DNA of 64,000 nucleotides, from the NCBI GenBank assembly GCA_035284745.1, contig JAYKIL010000014.1, positions 1-64,000 on the forward strand, written 5' to 3'. The DNA is from JAYKJB01 sp035284745 [NCBI: Candidatus Sericytochromatia bacterium]. Its GTDB lineage: Bacteria > Cyanobacteriota > Sericytochromatia > S15B-MN24. Of this stretch, positions 16,973-24,393 are shown piece by piece. The translations under genes and the position numbers were made by a program. The notes under the pieces were generated by a model. That model worked only from the letters and a program-made list of their open reading frames with translations. It was not told the DNA's origin and searched no databases. Each line of letters starts with the position of its first letter. Within the stretch, counting starts at the first letter, position 1.

Positions 16973-17199
16973 GCTGCTTTGCGTCGCCCTGTCGTCCTGG
17001 GTGGAGGCAATTTAGGCAATTCTCCCTACTCATCGACGGCGGGTCGCGCAATATGCGTGACACGCCGTCCAATTGGGCTCCGCCAGACGCTCCAGTTCGT
17101 ATGCGCATGGCGTGGTTGTCAAGCCGATTTCCGAGCATTGTGGACTGATGCGCCAAGGCGTATCATGGTCATATTAGAGGGTGCGCGGAGGCGTTGAAG

Positions 17200-17475
17200 A
17201 TGTGGGGCTGGGTGTTGGCATGGGTGGGCGCGAGGGAGCTTGGCCGCCTGGGGCGTGAACTCGAACGAGCCGAGAAGGAGCAGAAGGAGGCAGTACGGGA
17301 GCAGAAACGCGCCATCGCACTCATCCTGAAGGACAGACCCGCAACCGAGTGGGCCAGCTGGGGCTTGAGCAAGCGGAACATGCTCCGTGACCTGGGCATA
17401 GCGTCGAACGAATCTCCCGCCGAGCGCGGCGTCGAGTTCTATTCAAGCATCGGACGCAAGGGTGACCATCAATAA
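17200..17475 (+). CDS. Small coiled-coil protein of the element, unknown
   Basis: 91 residues from the ATG at 17200 with GGAGG 8 nt upstream. A short hydrophobic N-terminus (MWGWVLAWVGA) precedes a charged heptad-like helix rich in Glu, Lys, Arg and Gln (residues ~15-45) and a soluble tail. It could be membrane-tethered. It lies 227 bp after the methyltransferase; the intergenic stretch 16973-17199 shows no gene. No family was recognised. Confidence 0.5.
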   Translation: MWGWVLAWVGARELGRLGRELERAEKEQKEAVREQKRAIALILKDRPATEWASWGLSKRNMLRDLGIASNESPAERGVEFYSSIGRKGDHQ

Positions 17476-18422
17476 CACCACGCCGTTAGACCCTCCAATC
17501 AAACTCAAAATACCGATATATGTCTAAGATGCAATAATGGTTGACTTGCTGCGAACTGCCGCCAGGTGCATGTTTTCGCATGTGGTATCTATCTACGGCG
17601 GCGTCCTCATCGGGTTCGCCTATTAGCAGAATCGACCAGGCGCAAGGCCGCGATATTTTCGCGACCAGGGGTCTTTGATATGACTGGTATCAGCTGGTTG
17701 TTTTCGCCACCTGCTGGCAGAGAGTGCTGGAAGTTCGGCCAACCTACCAGGCCCTGGTCCTGGCGTGGCGGACATAGGCTTGATTAACCCCACACCCTCT
17801 GGTTGGTTGATTTCCTGACCGCTTCGGCCCCACTTCGCGCTGACCCACGCAACAAGCGCCTGTCAGCGATGGAAGGCATTTGCGCGTCCGCCCGCGCTCG
17901 ACGTTGTTGTTCGTGGCCTTCTTGTAGTTCTTCTCCCGTCCGCGATGACCAGGAGGGTCCCTTCGGTGCGGGCGGCAGGGGTGCGCACGTATTCAGGGTG
18001 TCCGCCCGCGCCCTCCGTGACCGCGAGCGCGTGGGTTCGGCGGTCCCGATTTCCGCGCTGCGTGGATGTGGCGCTCAAGATAGGCGTAGACGGCGTGGTA
18101 GATGCCTGGCTGGCGAGGATTTACATGGAAATACCCATGCGCGATTTCCGCGCTCGTCGGCTTTCGCCATTTCGATGTTGGCGATGGTTATTTGATGCCT
18201 GAATAGGCCTTTCGGTGTCTCGTATATTATCGCAAGTCGGCTTATCAGCGATTTTGCCACAAATGAGTCTATCCGAATATAAATTTTAGCTATCAAGGTC
18301 GATTTCTAAAGTAAATATGTAAAGCAGCTATGAGAATTTATAATACTTGCAAAGAATCATCGTGATTGGATGTGGCGTGGGTAGACCATGGCTGGGAGGA
18401 TGATTAGTAAAGGAGGGTTAAA
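17476..18422. other. 950-bp element segment without a convincing gene
   Basis: No frame in this stretch combines a start, a Shine-Dalgarno and coherent composition. On the minus strand, around 18190-17865, two overlapping frames look protein-like (a stretch containing GIYHAVYAYLERHIH, then one with EGAGGHPEYVRTPAART), which would fit a frameshifted, decayed gene. From ~18200 to 18360 the sequence turns strongly AT-rich, with a TATAAT at 18339-18344. That part may be the promoter or replication region in front of the next gene. Confidence 0.4.
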
Positions 18423-18866
18423 ATGACTACATCCAGCCATCGCAAGAAAGCTACAAACTCGATTTCGGAAAAATCCAAGCGGAAGAGCATTTACTTTGGG
18501 GTCTGGCCGAGTTCTCGCAGCGACAACTACATCGTCGTCATTGACAACGTTTCATGTGGCACCTACAGCAATGACCTTGCAGGCCACATCGCCGCCGACA
18601 TCGCGTGCCGCCACTTGGGCATCCAGCCTCAGCACTTCCCTGACGTGCTGTACACCTGGGCGGACGTGGAACCATACCGCGTTTCCCGCTCCCACTCGAC
18701 GCACGACATCATCGCCAAGCTGGATGCTCGCAGGCAGCGGCGAATCCACGGCCGCAAGACCAAGGCCGCGCCTGCGAAGGCGACGAAGCAACTCAAGGCT
18801 AGCGAGTCAGCGCCCGCGAAGCAACCTGGGCTGCTCGCCCGCCTAGCATCACGCCTGGGCTGGTAG
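18423..18866 (+). CDS. Unknown basic protein of the element (147 aa)
   Basis: ATG at 18423 with AAAGGAGGG 7 nt upstream, one of the best ribosome-binding sites in the element. A Lys/Ser-rich N-terminus is followed by a compact region (~22-95) with aromatic beta-like segments (SIYFGVWPSSRSDNYIVVIDN) and His/Cys residues (IACRHLGIQPQHF). The tail is Lys/Ala-rich and histone-like, ending in GLLARLASRLGW. The basic tail suggests nucleic-acid binding. No family was recognised. It precedes the primase-helicase by 117 bp. Confidence 0.6.
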   Translation: MTTSSHRKKATNSISEKSKRKSIYFGVWPSSRSDNYIVVIDNVSCGTYSNDLAGHIAADIACRHLGIQPQHFPDVLYTWADVEPYRVSRSHSTHDIIAKLDARRQRRIHGRKTKAAPAKATKQLKASESAPAKQPGLLARLASRLGW

Positions 18867-18935
18867 AAGCGTCGCCCCAGCTATCGCCGACAGGCAGTGT
18901 CGAGGCCCTCGTCCGTCTGTCGGCCGTACCTCGGC

Positions 18936-18956
18936 AAGCATGACATAATGATGCTT
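18936..18956. promoter_or_regulatory. Inverted repeat before the primase-helicase gene
   Basis: AAGCAT-gacataatg-ATGCTT is a perfect 6-bp inverted repeat whose spacer contains CATAAT, a plausible -10 element, 28 nt before the start codon. It could be an operator, for example for the element's ribbon-helix-helix protein; this is unproven. Confidence 0.35.
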
Positions 18957-18983
18957 ATTCGGACTTGTGGCGAGGCGCATTGA

Positions 18984-21900
18984 ATGGAGAAGCAGTTCGA
19001 TGAAGACCTGGTGCGGCTTCACTATCGCTACCTGAACCATGTTCCTTCGGAGATTCGGGTCTACGCGCATAAGACCCGCGAGGCTACCTTCAAGGAGCGG
19101 GACGAGAACCGCGAAACGGCCACTATTCGCAGTTGGCGGCACTGGGTTGCGTCCGAGGATGCGTTCGTCGAGGAACTGCACGGTTGGTCGGACCCTTTAA
19201 ATACGCCTTACCAGAGTTACGTGGTCATCCGTGATGCCGAACCGCCTGGTTGGCGTCATCGCAGCGGCAGGCTCATCGAGGCAGCCAATGAGGACATCAT
19301 TGTCGGCGTCCAAACCTTGGTGCTGGACCTGGAACCGACCGAGCCTTGGCGGCCCGAGGACGAGGCGTCCACGGATGAGCAATTGGCTGCATGCTTCGAT
19401 TTTGCCCGCTTGGTCGCGGACTGGAGTGAAGCTCGGGGTTGGGTGCGCCCGCTGTTGGTCATGTCGGGCAATGGCTACCACGTGTACTTCGCCATCCCTC
19501 GTATCCTCGTTGATAATCAGAATAGGGCGGCCATCGGGGGCAAGCTGGCGGCCTTCGAGTCGCTGGTAAGGGCGGAGTTCGCGGACGAGGCGAAGCGGCG
19601 CTGCATCAAGGTGGACAACGTGGCGGACCTTCCGCGCATCATCCGTGTCTGGGGGACGCCCAACACGAAGGGCGAGGACCCCAGCCGCTATCGGCTCACG
19701 CGACCCGTGGATGCTGCCCCCGTGCGCCGCGAGGACCCCGTTCTGCGTGATTTTCTGCTCGCTCTGGAACCAGTCCAGCGCCAGCGCGGTGGGGGCGGGC
19801 GGCGCGGGGCGTCTTCGAAGCTGCCGCTGGATGCCGTGGAGCATGTGGATGTCTACGACCTGGGTCGGGTGCCGCCCGTGGATGACCGCGGCCTGGTCGC
19901 CGCGAAGGACTTCTTCGGTAACTTGGGGTCCTGGCGCAGCAAGCACGACCGCAGCAGATTCCTGATTCGCGTGCTGGGTGCCCTGCTGTTCCTGCACGCC
20001 CAGGCCAAGGGCCTCGCGCTGGACCGCGCCGTGGACGATGTGTTTGCCGACAAGGAAGCACTGGAACGCATTTTCAGGCAGTGGGTCGCCATAAACGCCG
20101 ATTATTGCGTGGACCACAACACGGGCCTGATGAAAGGCGAGGACGAGCGCAACGGCGGGGTGTACCGCTACTTCATGGACTATAGCCTTGCTTACCTCGG
20201 CAATCACTTCGAGAAGTTCGAATCGCACATGCGCGACATCGGATTTCTTCCCAAGCGCGAAGCGAGGTCGGCGAAGAGAGTGAAGCCGCTGCCCGCGCCG
20301 CTCGTAGTGGGCTGGGCAGAGCGCCAGCAGGCCATGGCGGCGTGGATGGAGGGTCTGTTGTCCAGCGGCGTGTCGGGCGTGTTCGTGAACAATGCGGAGC
20401 CGTCCGTGTCCAAAACGACCGTGGCGGTGCGCTTAATGGTCGAGAACCCAACCAAGCGATTTCTCTTTGTCGCTTACAGTCACGAGTTGTTGAAAGACGT
20501 GGAGGGTCGCTTGCTGAAGGCGGGCCTCCCCTCTGACGACCTTGTCTTGGTGGAGGGCCTGAAGCGAGTCTGTGCCTACGAGGGCGAGGGTGGCCCCGAG
20601 CGCGTCGTGCAGGCCCAGGCGAAGGGGGTCAACGTCCGCAAGGTCTTCTGCGCCAACTGTCCCAAGCGGACGGGTTGTTCGTGGCACACTCAGAAGGAAA
20701 AGGCCAGGGCCGCACGGGTCGTGCTAGCTCCCAGCGCCTACCTCGCCGAGCGGTCCCACTTCCTGGAGGCCAAGGTATGGGGAAATGACACCCGTGACGC
20801 CCTGTTCATTGACGAGGATGCGACGAGCTACCTGATGGCGAGGGAGGACTTCACCACGGAAGACCTGATGAGCTATCGCGGGACCCTGGAGTTCTTTCTC
20901 GGGGACGCACCATCGGAATATGTGGAGTCGATGCTATCAATGGTCGATTTTCTGCTGGCGTTCTTGGGGGCTGGGGTGCCCACGGTGGCGTCGTTCGTCC
21001 CTGCAATGCCCGAAGCGCGCTATACGTCTGGCTGGCGGCTGGCCCGCGAACGGACGCTCGCGCTTATGGAGGGCGTGTTCATCAATGACCAGGACCGCGA
21101 CCTCACCGCTGCGCTCGACGCCCTGCTGGGAGAGGCCCTGCTGCCCAGGGAGCCGTGGGGGTCAGAAGCCGCCTTCGATTCGGCGGCGGAGGTCGCAACG
21201 GATGGCCAGGAGCCACGCGGCGTGACTTTCTACAAAGAGACGGAAAGGGCCTACGCCTTCTTGACCGCCTCACGCTTGCCCGAAATGCCCATCTTCATCC
21301 TCGATGGTACGGCCAACCAGGATTTCTACCAACACGTATTTCATCGGCAGCGGAACTTGCACTTCTTCTTGGACCAGCGGGACCGCGAGGGGTCCTTCGT
21401 CCTGCCCGAGGGTCGCATCGTGCAAGTTGTGGATAGCGAGAACAGTCGCCGCAAGTTGGACGAACCCGCGGCGGTGGAGTCTCTGGTGAAGTCGATTCGC
21501 GCCTTTGTCCAGCGGCGGCGCGGTGAACACCCCACTCGCCGATTTCTGCTTGTGACCTACATGGACCAGCCAGGGCATCGTTACGAGAGCCACTTCCGCG
21601 AGGCCCTGGAGGACCTGGGTGACGGCCTAGAGGTTCGTCACTTCGGCGGTGTGCGGGGCCTGGACGAGTTCAAGGGGTGGGACACGCTCATCGTGGGCGG
21701 CTTTCTCCTGTCCACCGTGGCCTATGCTAATGAAGTTCGCGGCCTGATGGGCAGGGAGCCGACGAGCCTTGATTTCGATTACGTCAGCCAGGTGCTGCGC
21801 ACGCCGCCAGGGGTTGCTTTCAGCTACGAAGTCGGGGCCCGCTGCTACCTGGACGAGGGGATGCAGGCGGCGTATGCGCAAAAGACCCAGGGAGAGCAGA

Positions 21901-22562
21901 ATCAAGCCATCGCCCGTAGTCGCGTTCTTCATCCCGACCACGGGAAGGGCGTGATGGTCGTGGTCTTCAACGGCCAGCCAATCCCAGGATTGATGGTCGA
22001 GCCAATGCGGTTGGTCGATTTCGACGCCGAGAACGGTATCGAGCCGCCCGACCACCGCAAGAAAGGCATGGCGAACCCCCGCGCCAACCAGCCGTTGTTC
22101 GATGCGCTGGTCGAGATACTGAGCGAGCATCCCTACCACCCCGACCACCCTCATGTGACATGGACCAAGAAGGAGTTGATGCAGGAGGTCGAACGGCGGC
22201 TCGGTCGCTCCTGGCACGAGAGCCGCGTCGGCCACTTCTGGAACCTGCCCGATTTCGAGCAAGCGCAGTTGGAGCGACTGATGTCCAAGTTACGCGACCA
22301 GATGGCTACCGCGTTACGGTCGGCGGGCGTTGCCGATGAGGGAGAGGTTGAGCGACTGGTCGAGGCGTATGCCGACCCTGCGATGCTCGTGGGGTTGGAT
22401 TTGTGGGTACCCACTCCCGTTGGGGACGTGCTGGTGCAGGGCGTGGGCCCCACCCGTAGGCTTCAGGTGCAGGCGGAAACCGATAGGAAGAACGGTAGAA
22501 CCTGTGATTCGGAAGACTTCGGTGAGTCCGTTGAAGATGTGGAAGATGTTGAGGAGGGGTGA
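18984..22562 (+). CDS. Primase (AEP/PrimPol)-XPD/DinG-like helicase fusion
   Basis: 1192 residues. The N-terminal ~260 residues are an archaeo-eukaryotic-type primase: TLVLDLEP (D115, E117), SGNGYHVYF (161-169) and a third acidic block VDNVADLPRIIRVWG (D211/D215, R221). After a linker, ~440-1000 is a superfamily 2 helicase. NNAEPSVSKTTV (~469-480) occupies the Walker A position, four cysteines follow (C530, C556, C559, C565), and FIDEDATSYL (~608-617) is the DEAH-like motif II. That order is the iron-sulfur arrangement of XPD/DinG helicases. FILDGTANQ and QNQAIARSR fit later helicase motifs. The tail is acidic. The Walker A glycine before Lys is Ser, so ATP hydrolysis may be altered or lost. 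It is the likely replication protein of the element. Confidence 0.82.
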   Translation: MEKQFDEDLVRLHYRYLNHVPSEIRVYAHKTREATFKERDENRETATIRSWRHWVASEDAFVEELHGWSDPLNTPYQSYVVIRDAEPPGWRHRSGRLIEAANEDIIVGVQTLVLDLEPTEPWRPEDEASTDEQLAACFDFARLVADWSEARGWVRPLLVMSGNGYHVYFAIPRILVDNQNRAAIGGKLAAFESLVRAEFADEAKRRCIKVDNVADLPRIIRVWGTPNTKGEDPSRYRLTRPVDAAPVRREDPVLRDFLLALEPVQRQRGGGGRRGASSKLPLDAVEHVDVYDLGRVPPVDDRGLVAAKDFFGNLGSWRSKHDRSRFLIRVLGALLFLHAQAKGLALDRAVDDVFADKEALERIFRQWVAINADYCVDHNTGLMKGEDERNGGVYRYFMDYSLAYLGNHFEKFESHMRDIGFLPKREARSAKRVKPLPAPLVVGWAERQQAMAAWMEGLLSSGVSGVFVNNAEPSVSKTTVAVRLMVENPTKRFLFVAYSHELLKDVEGRLLKAGLPSDDLVLVEGLKRVCAYEGEGGPERVVQAQAKGVNVRKVFCANCPKRTGCSWHTQKEKARAARVVLAPSAYLAERSHFLEAKVWGNDTRDALFIDEDATSYLMAREDFTTEDLMSYRGTLEFFLGDAPSEYVESMLSMVDFLLAFLGAGVPTVASFVPAMPEARYTSGWRLARERTLALMEGVFINDQDRDLTAALDALLGEALLPREPWGSEAAFDSAAEVATDGQEPRGVTFYKETERAYAFLTASRLPEMPIFILDGTANQDFYQHVFHRQRNLHFFLDQRDREGSFVLPEGRIVQVVDSENSRRKLDEPAAVESLVKSIRAFVQRRRGEHPTRRFLLVTYMDQPGHRYESHFREALEDLGDGLEVRHFGGVRGLDEFKGWDTLIVGGFLLSTVAYANEVRGLMGREPTSLDFDYVSQVLRTPPGVAFSYEVGARCYLDEGMQAAYAQKTQGEQNQAIARSRVLHPDHGKGVMVVVFNGQPIPGLMVEPMRLVDFDAENGIEPPDHRKKGMANPRANQPLFDALVEILSEHPYHPDHPHVTWTKKELMQEVERRLGRSWHESRVGHFWNLPDFEQAQLERLMSKLRDQMATALRSAGVADEGEVERLVEAYADPAMLVGLDLWVPTPVGDVLVQGVGPTRRLQVQAETDRKNGRTCDSEDFGESVEDVEDVEEG

Positions 22563-22597
22563 AGCGAGCGAGAGGGGTATTGCGATAGCCCCTCGCT

Positions 22598-22625
22598 TTA
22601 GAAGAGGAAGGAGGTTTTCTTCTAA
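22598..22625 (+). repeat. Hairpin with a Shine-Dalgarno-like loop
   Basis: TTAGAAGA and TCTTCTAA are perfect 8-bp inverted copies around a 12-nt loop, GGAAGGAGGTTT. Just before it, 22565-22597 can form a GC-rich hairpin (AGGGG/CCCCT plus AGCG/CGCT) that may terminate the helicase transcript. No start codon lies at a proper distance from the AGGAGG. Confidence 0.4.
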
Positions 22626-22690
22626 GGCCAGACCCTATCGGTGTCCAAGATGTACACGGCGACAGGTCGAGTGGGAGAGGAGGGTCAACG

Positions 22691-22882
22691 ATGGTGAGAC
22701 GCATGAAGAATTACGAGCCAACAGTTAACGTTCTCATTCGCTTCCCAGAAAGCCTTTACAGGAAGCTGATTCGGTTGAGAGAGAAACACCGACGCTCATT
22801 AAATCATGAAGTAATCGAGGGCTTGCGGGAATATGCATCCGTCGCGGATGACCTTGATAACCTGCCTCGCAGCGGACCTTGA
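22691..22882 (+). CDS. Ribbon-helix-helix regulator
   Basis: 63 residues, ATG at 22691 with GGAGGG 6 nt upstream. The pattern TVNVLIRFPESLYRKLIRLR followed by RRSLNHEVIEGLREY is typical of Arc/MetJ-type ribbon-helix-helix domains: an N-terminal beta strand that enters the major groove, then two helices. It is probably an autorepressor or copy-control regulator of the element. No toxin gene is adjacent, so an antitoxin role is not supported. Confidence 0.75.
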   Translation: MVRRMKNYEPTVNVLIRFPESLYRKLIRLREKHRRSLNHEVIEGLREYASVADDLDNLPRSGP

Positions 22883-22908
22883 CGGTGCATCGAGAGGGCT
22901 GCGGTGGG

Positions 22909-22963
22909 GGCGAAGCCATCGTGGTTAAGGCTAGGATGGCCCTTGACTACGATAGACTTCGCC
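22909..22963. terminator. Long imperfect inverted repeat between convergent genes
   Basis: GGCGAAG-cc-ATCGT pairs with ACGAT-aga-CTTCGCC across a 26-nt centre that itself can pair partly. It sits between the convergent regulator and integrase genes and could act as a bidirectional transcription stop, although T-tracts are absent. Confidence 0.35.
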
Positions 22964-22976
22964 TGGTTGATGCTTC

Positions 22977-24086
22977 CTACCAAGCTTTCATAGCCTCGGC
23001 GACTTCGGCGTCCGACACCCTCAGGTAAGCTTCCGTGACCGCGAGGTTGCAGTGGCCGAGGGCAAGCTGGATGAAGCGCATCGACCGCCCCTGCGTGGAA
23101 GCAAGGGTTGCAAAGGTTCTCCTCAAACCATGCGCCGAAATGTCCTTGCCAATGAGCCTGGACAGGTGCCGCATGCGGACGGCTACGTGGTCCCTGCCCC
23201 ACGGGTTCCCATCCTTCCGCAGGAACAGGCGGTTGCTCCGCTGATTCGCAGGACTCGCAGCGAGCAAGGTCGGGCGAATGGCGAGGTAGGCATCGAGAAG
23301 GGTCACAAGGTCCCTCCGCATCCCCAGTTGGCGGTCCTTGCGGCCCTTGCCATGGCGGACGGCGACGATTCGGTCGGACATGTTCACGTCCTCTAGTCGC
23401 AAGGCGCAGGCTTCGGAAACGCGCAGTCCGCCGTAGAGCATGACCCCCGCCAGCGCGGCGAAGGTGACGTTTTCAACGGGGTCGTGGGTCCGCAGGGCGA
23501 TGGCGTGGAAGAACTTGGGAACATCCCCCGCCTTCAGGCACGTCCTGCGCGGGTCGGGCGAGCGCGAGGGCCGAAGCTCGGGCAGGAACGCTAGGTCATC
23601 GGATTTGAGCTTTCCTTCGGTGACAAGGTAGCGGCCCAGGCTGAGCAAGGCGTTCACCGTGTTCAGCTTCTGGGACGCTGACTGGGAGGCCATGCCTTCG
23701 AAGCCAGACAGCAACACGTCACGGGCGAACAATCGGGCGGGAGAACGACTGGCCTTGCCCTGCCGCTCGACCCGCTTGATGAACGAGGAAACACGGTCCT
23801 TGTAACACTCAATGGTTCGCGGCGAAAGCTCCTTGAGCTTCAGGAACGCTAGCCAGCGGTCTATCGACGCCATCAAATCTTCGGCGGAATCACTATCGGG
23901 TGTATTGGGGGCCGTACGCGGCGCGGGCGTGAATCGCAGCCAGGCATCCAGGACCTCGCGGTCGATTCGAAACTGCTTGCCGACGCGCACGGCGGGAAGG
24001 CTACCCTCCTTGCAGTGCCGTTGGATGGTAACGGCGCTGACGCCGAGAAGCGCGGAAGCCTGTTGTACGCTCAAAAAGTCTGCCAT
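22977..24086 (-). CDS. Tyrosine integrase with N-terminal excisionase-type HTH
   Basis: 369 residues, ATG at 24086 with AAGGAGG 6 nt upstream. Residues ~3-52 are a MerR/excisionase-like helix-turn-helix (LSVQQASALLGVSAVTIQRH, then GKQFRIDREVLDAWL). Residues ~68-160 form the SAM-like core-binding domain. From ~180 the catalytic domain has Arg in GGLRVSEACAL, Lys in HGKGRKDR, HGLRRTF (H-x-x-R), LGH and the Tyr nucleophile in TEAYLRVS. It should recombine the 49-bp tRNA-Sec sites. Carrying the Xis-like domain in the same chain is less usual and could let one protein set the direction of recombination. The gene lies 122 bp from the right attachment site, reading inward. Confidence 0.93.
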   Translation of the reverse strand: MADFLSVQQASALLGVSAVTIQRHCKEGSLPAVRVGKQFRIDREVLDAWLRFTPAPRTAPNTPDSDSAEDLMASIDRWLAFLKLKELSPRTIECYKDRVSSFIKRVERQGKASRSPARLFARDVLLSGFEGMASQSASQKLNTVNALLSLGRYLVTEGKLKSDDLAFLPELRPSRSPDPRRTCLKAGDVPKFFHAIALRTHDPVENVTFAALAGVMLYGGLRVSEACALRLEDVNMSDRIVAVRHGKGRKDRQLGMRRDLVTLLDAYLAIRPTLLAASPANQRSNRLFLRKDGNPWGRDHVAVRMRHLSRLIGKDISAHGLRRTFATLASTQGRSMRFIQLALGHCNLAVTEAYLRVSDAEVAEAMKAW

Positions 24087-24208
24087 GACGAACCTCCTTG
24101 GGTGAGGTCCTCGATGGCGGAAACTTCATTAGCATCGTCACTGGTTTTTCCAAATCCACCCCTTGCTTCCATGGCCTGAAACACTGCCATATGGTATATT
24201 TGGGCAGA

Positions 24209-24257
24209 TTGGGAGGCGAAGGGGTCCTGGTGGGCCCACTGGTCTTCAAAACCAGGT
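24209..24257 (+). repeat. Right 49-bp attachment-site repeat (attR)
   Basis: Identical to 13584-13632 over 49 bp. The repeat forms the 5' half of the intact tRNA-Sec; the exchange point must lie within it. Confidence 0.92.
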
Positions 24258-24305
24258 TGGGTACGTTATGCGTGCCTGGGTGGGTTCGATTCCTACACGC
24301 CTCCG
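24212..24305 (+). tRNA. selC: Selenocysteine tRNA (anticodon TCA)
   Basis: 94 nt. Acceptor GGAGGCG pairs with CGCCTCC, the D-arm is an extended GGGTCC/GGGCCC stem, the anticodon arm is CTGGT-CTTCAAA-ACCAG (TCA), a long variable arm follows (TTGGGTACG/CGTGCCTGG) and the T-arm is GTGGG-TTCGATT-CCTAC. The long variable arm, 6-bp D-stem and UGA-reading anticodon identify tRNA-Sec. The 5' half and upstream TATATT (24195-24200) come from the integrated element, so the element appears to supply the promoter for this essential part of selenoprotein synthesis. No CCA is encoded. Confidence 0.93.
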
Positions 24306-24393
24306 CCTGACGGGACTGTGCCGACGACCATTGGACGCGGCACAGCTTCCCGGTTCTTCTCGTCCGTCCCTTTTTGTATTGAGGTCTCCCACA

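Larger units (their letters stand above)
13584..24257. mobile_element. 10.6-kb integrative element in the tRNA-Sec gene
   Basis: Perfect 49-bp direct repeats bound the segment, and the tyrosine integrase gene lies next to the right repeat. Cargo is a XamI-type restriction-modification system, a primase-helicase fusion, a ribbon-helix-helix regulator and small unknown genes. No structural phage, conjugation or relaxase genes are visible, so it resembles a satellite or integrative plasmid that replicates with its own primase-helicase and is moved by other means. The host tRNA 3' half now joins a 5' half supplied by the element on the right. The left junction keeps the host's original 5' half attached to element sequence. 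Confidence 0.9.

Noticed and set aside
22691-22882. The RHH gene as an antitoxin of a toxin-antitoxin pair.
   Set aside because: No toxin-sized partner frame lies next to it; the downstream gene is the convergent integrase.
24163-24393. An extension of the EttA frame back through tRNA-Sec.
   Set aside because: It would translate the tRNA gene; the ATG at 24394 matches the family N-terminus.
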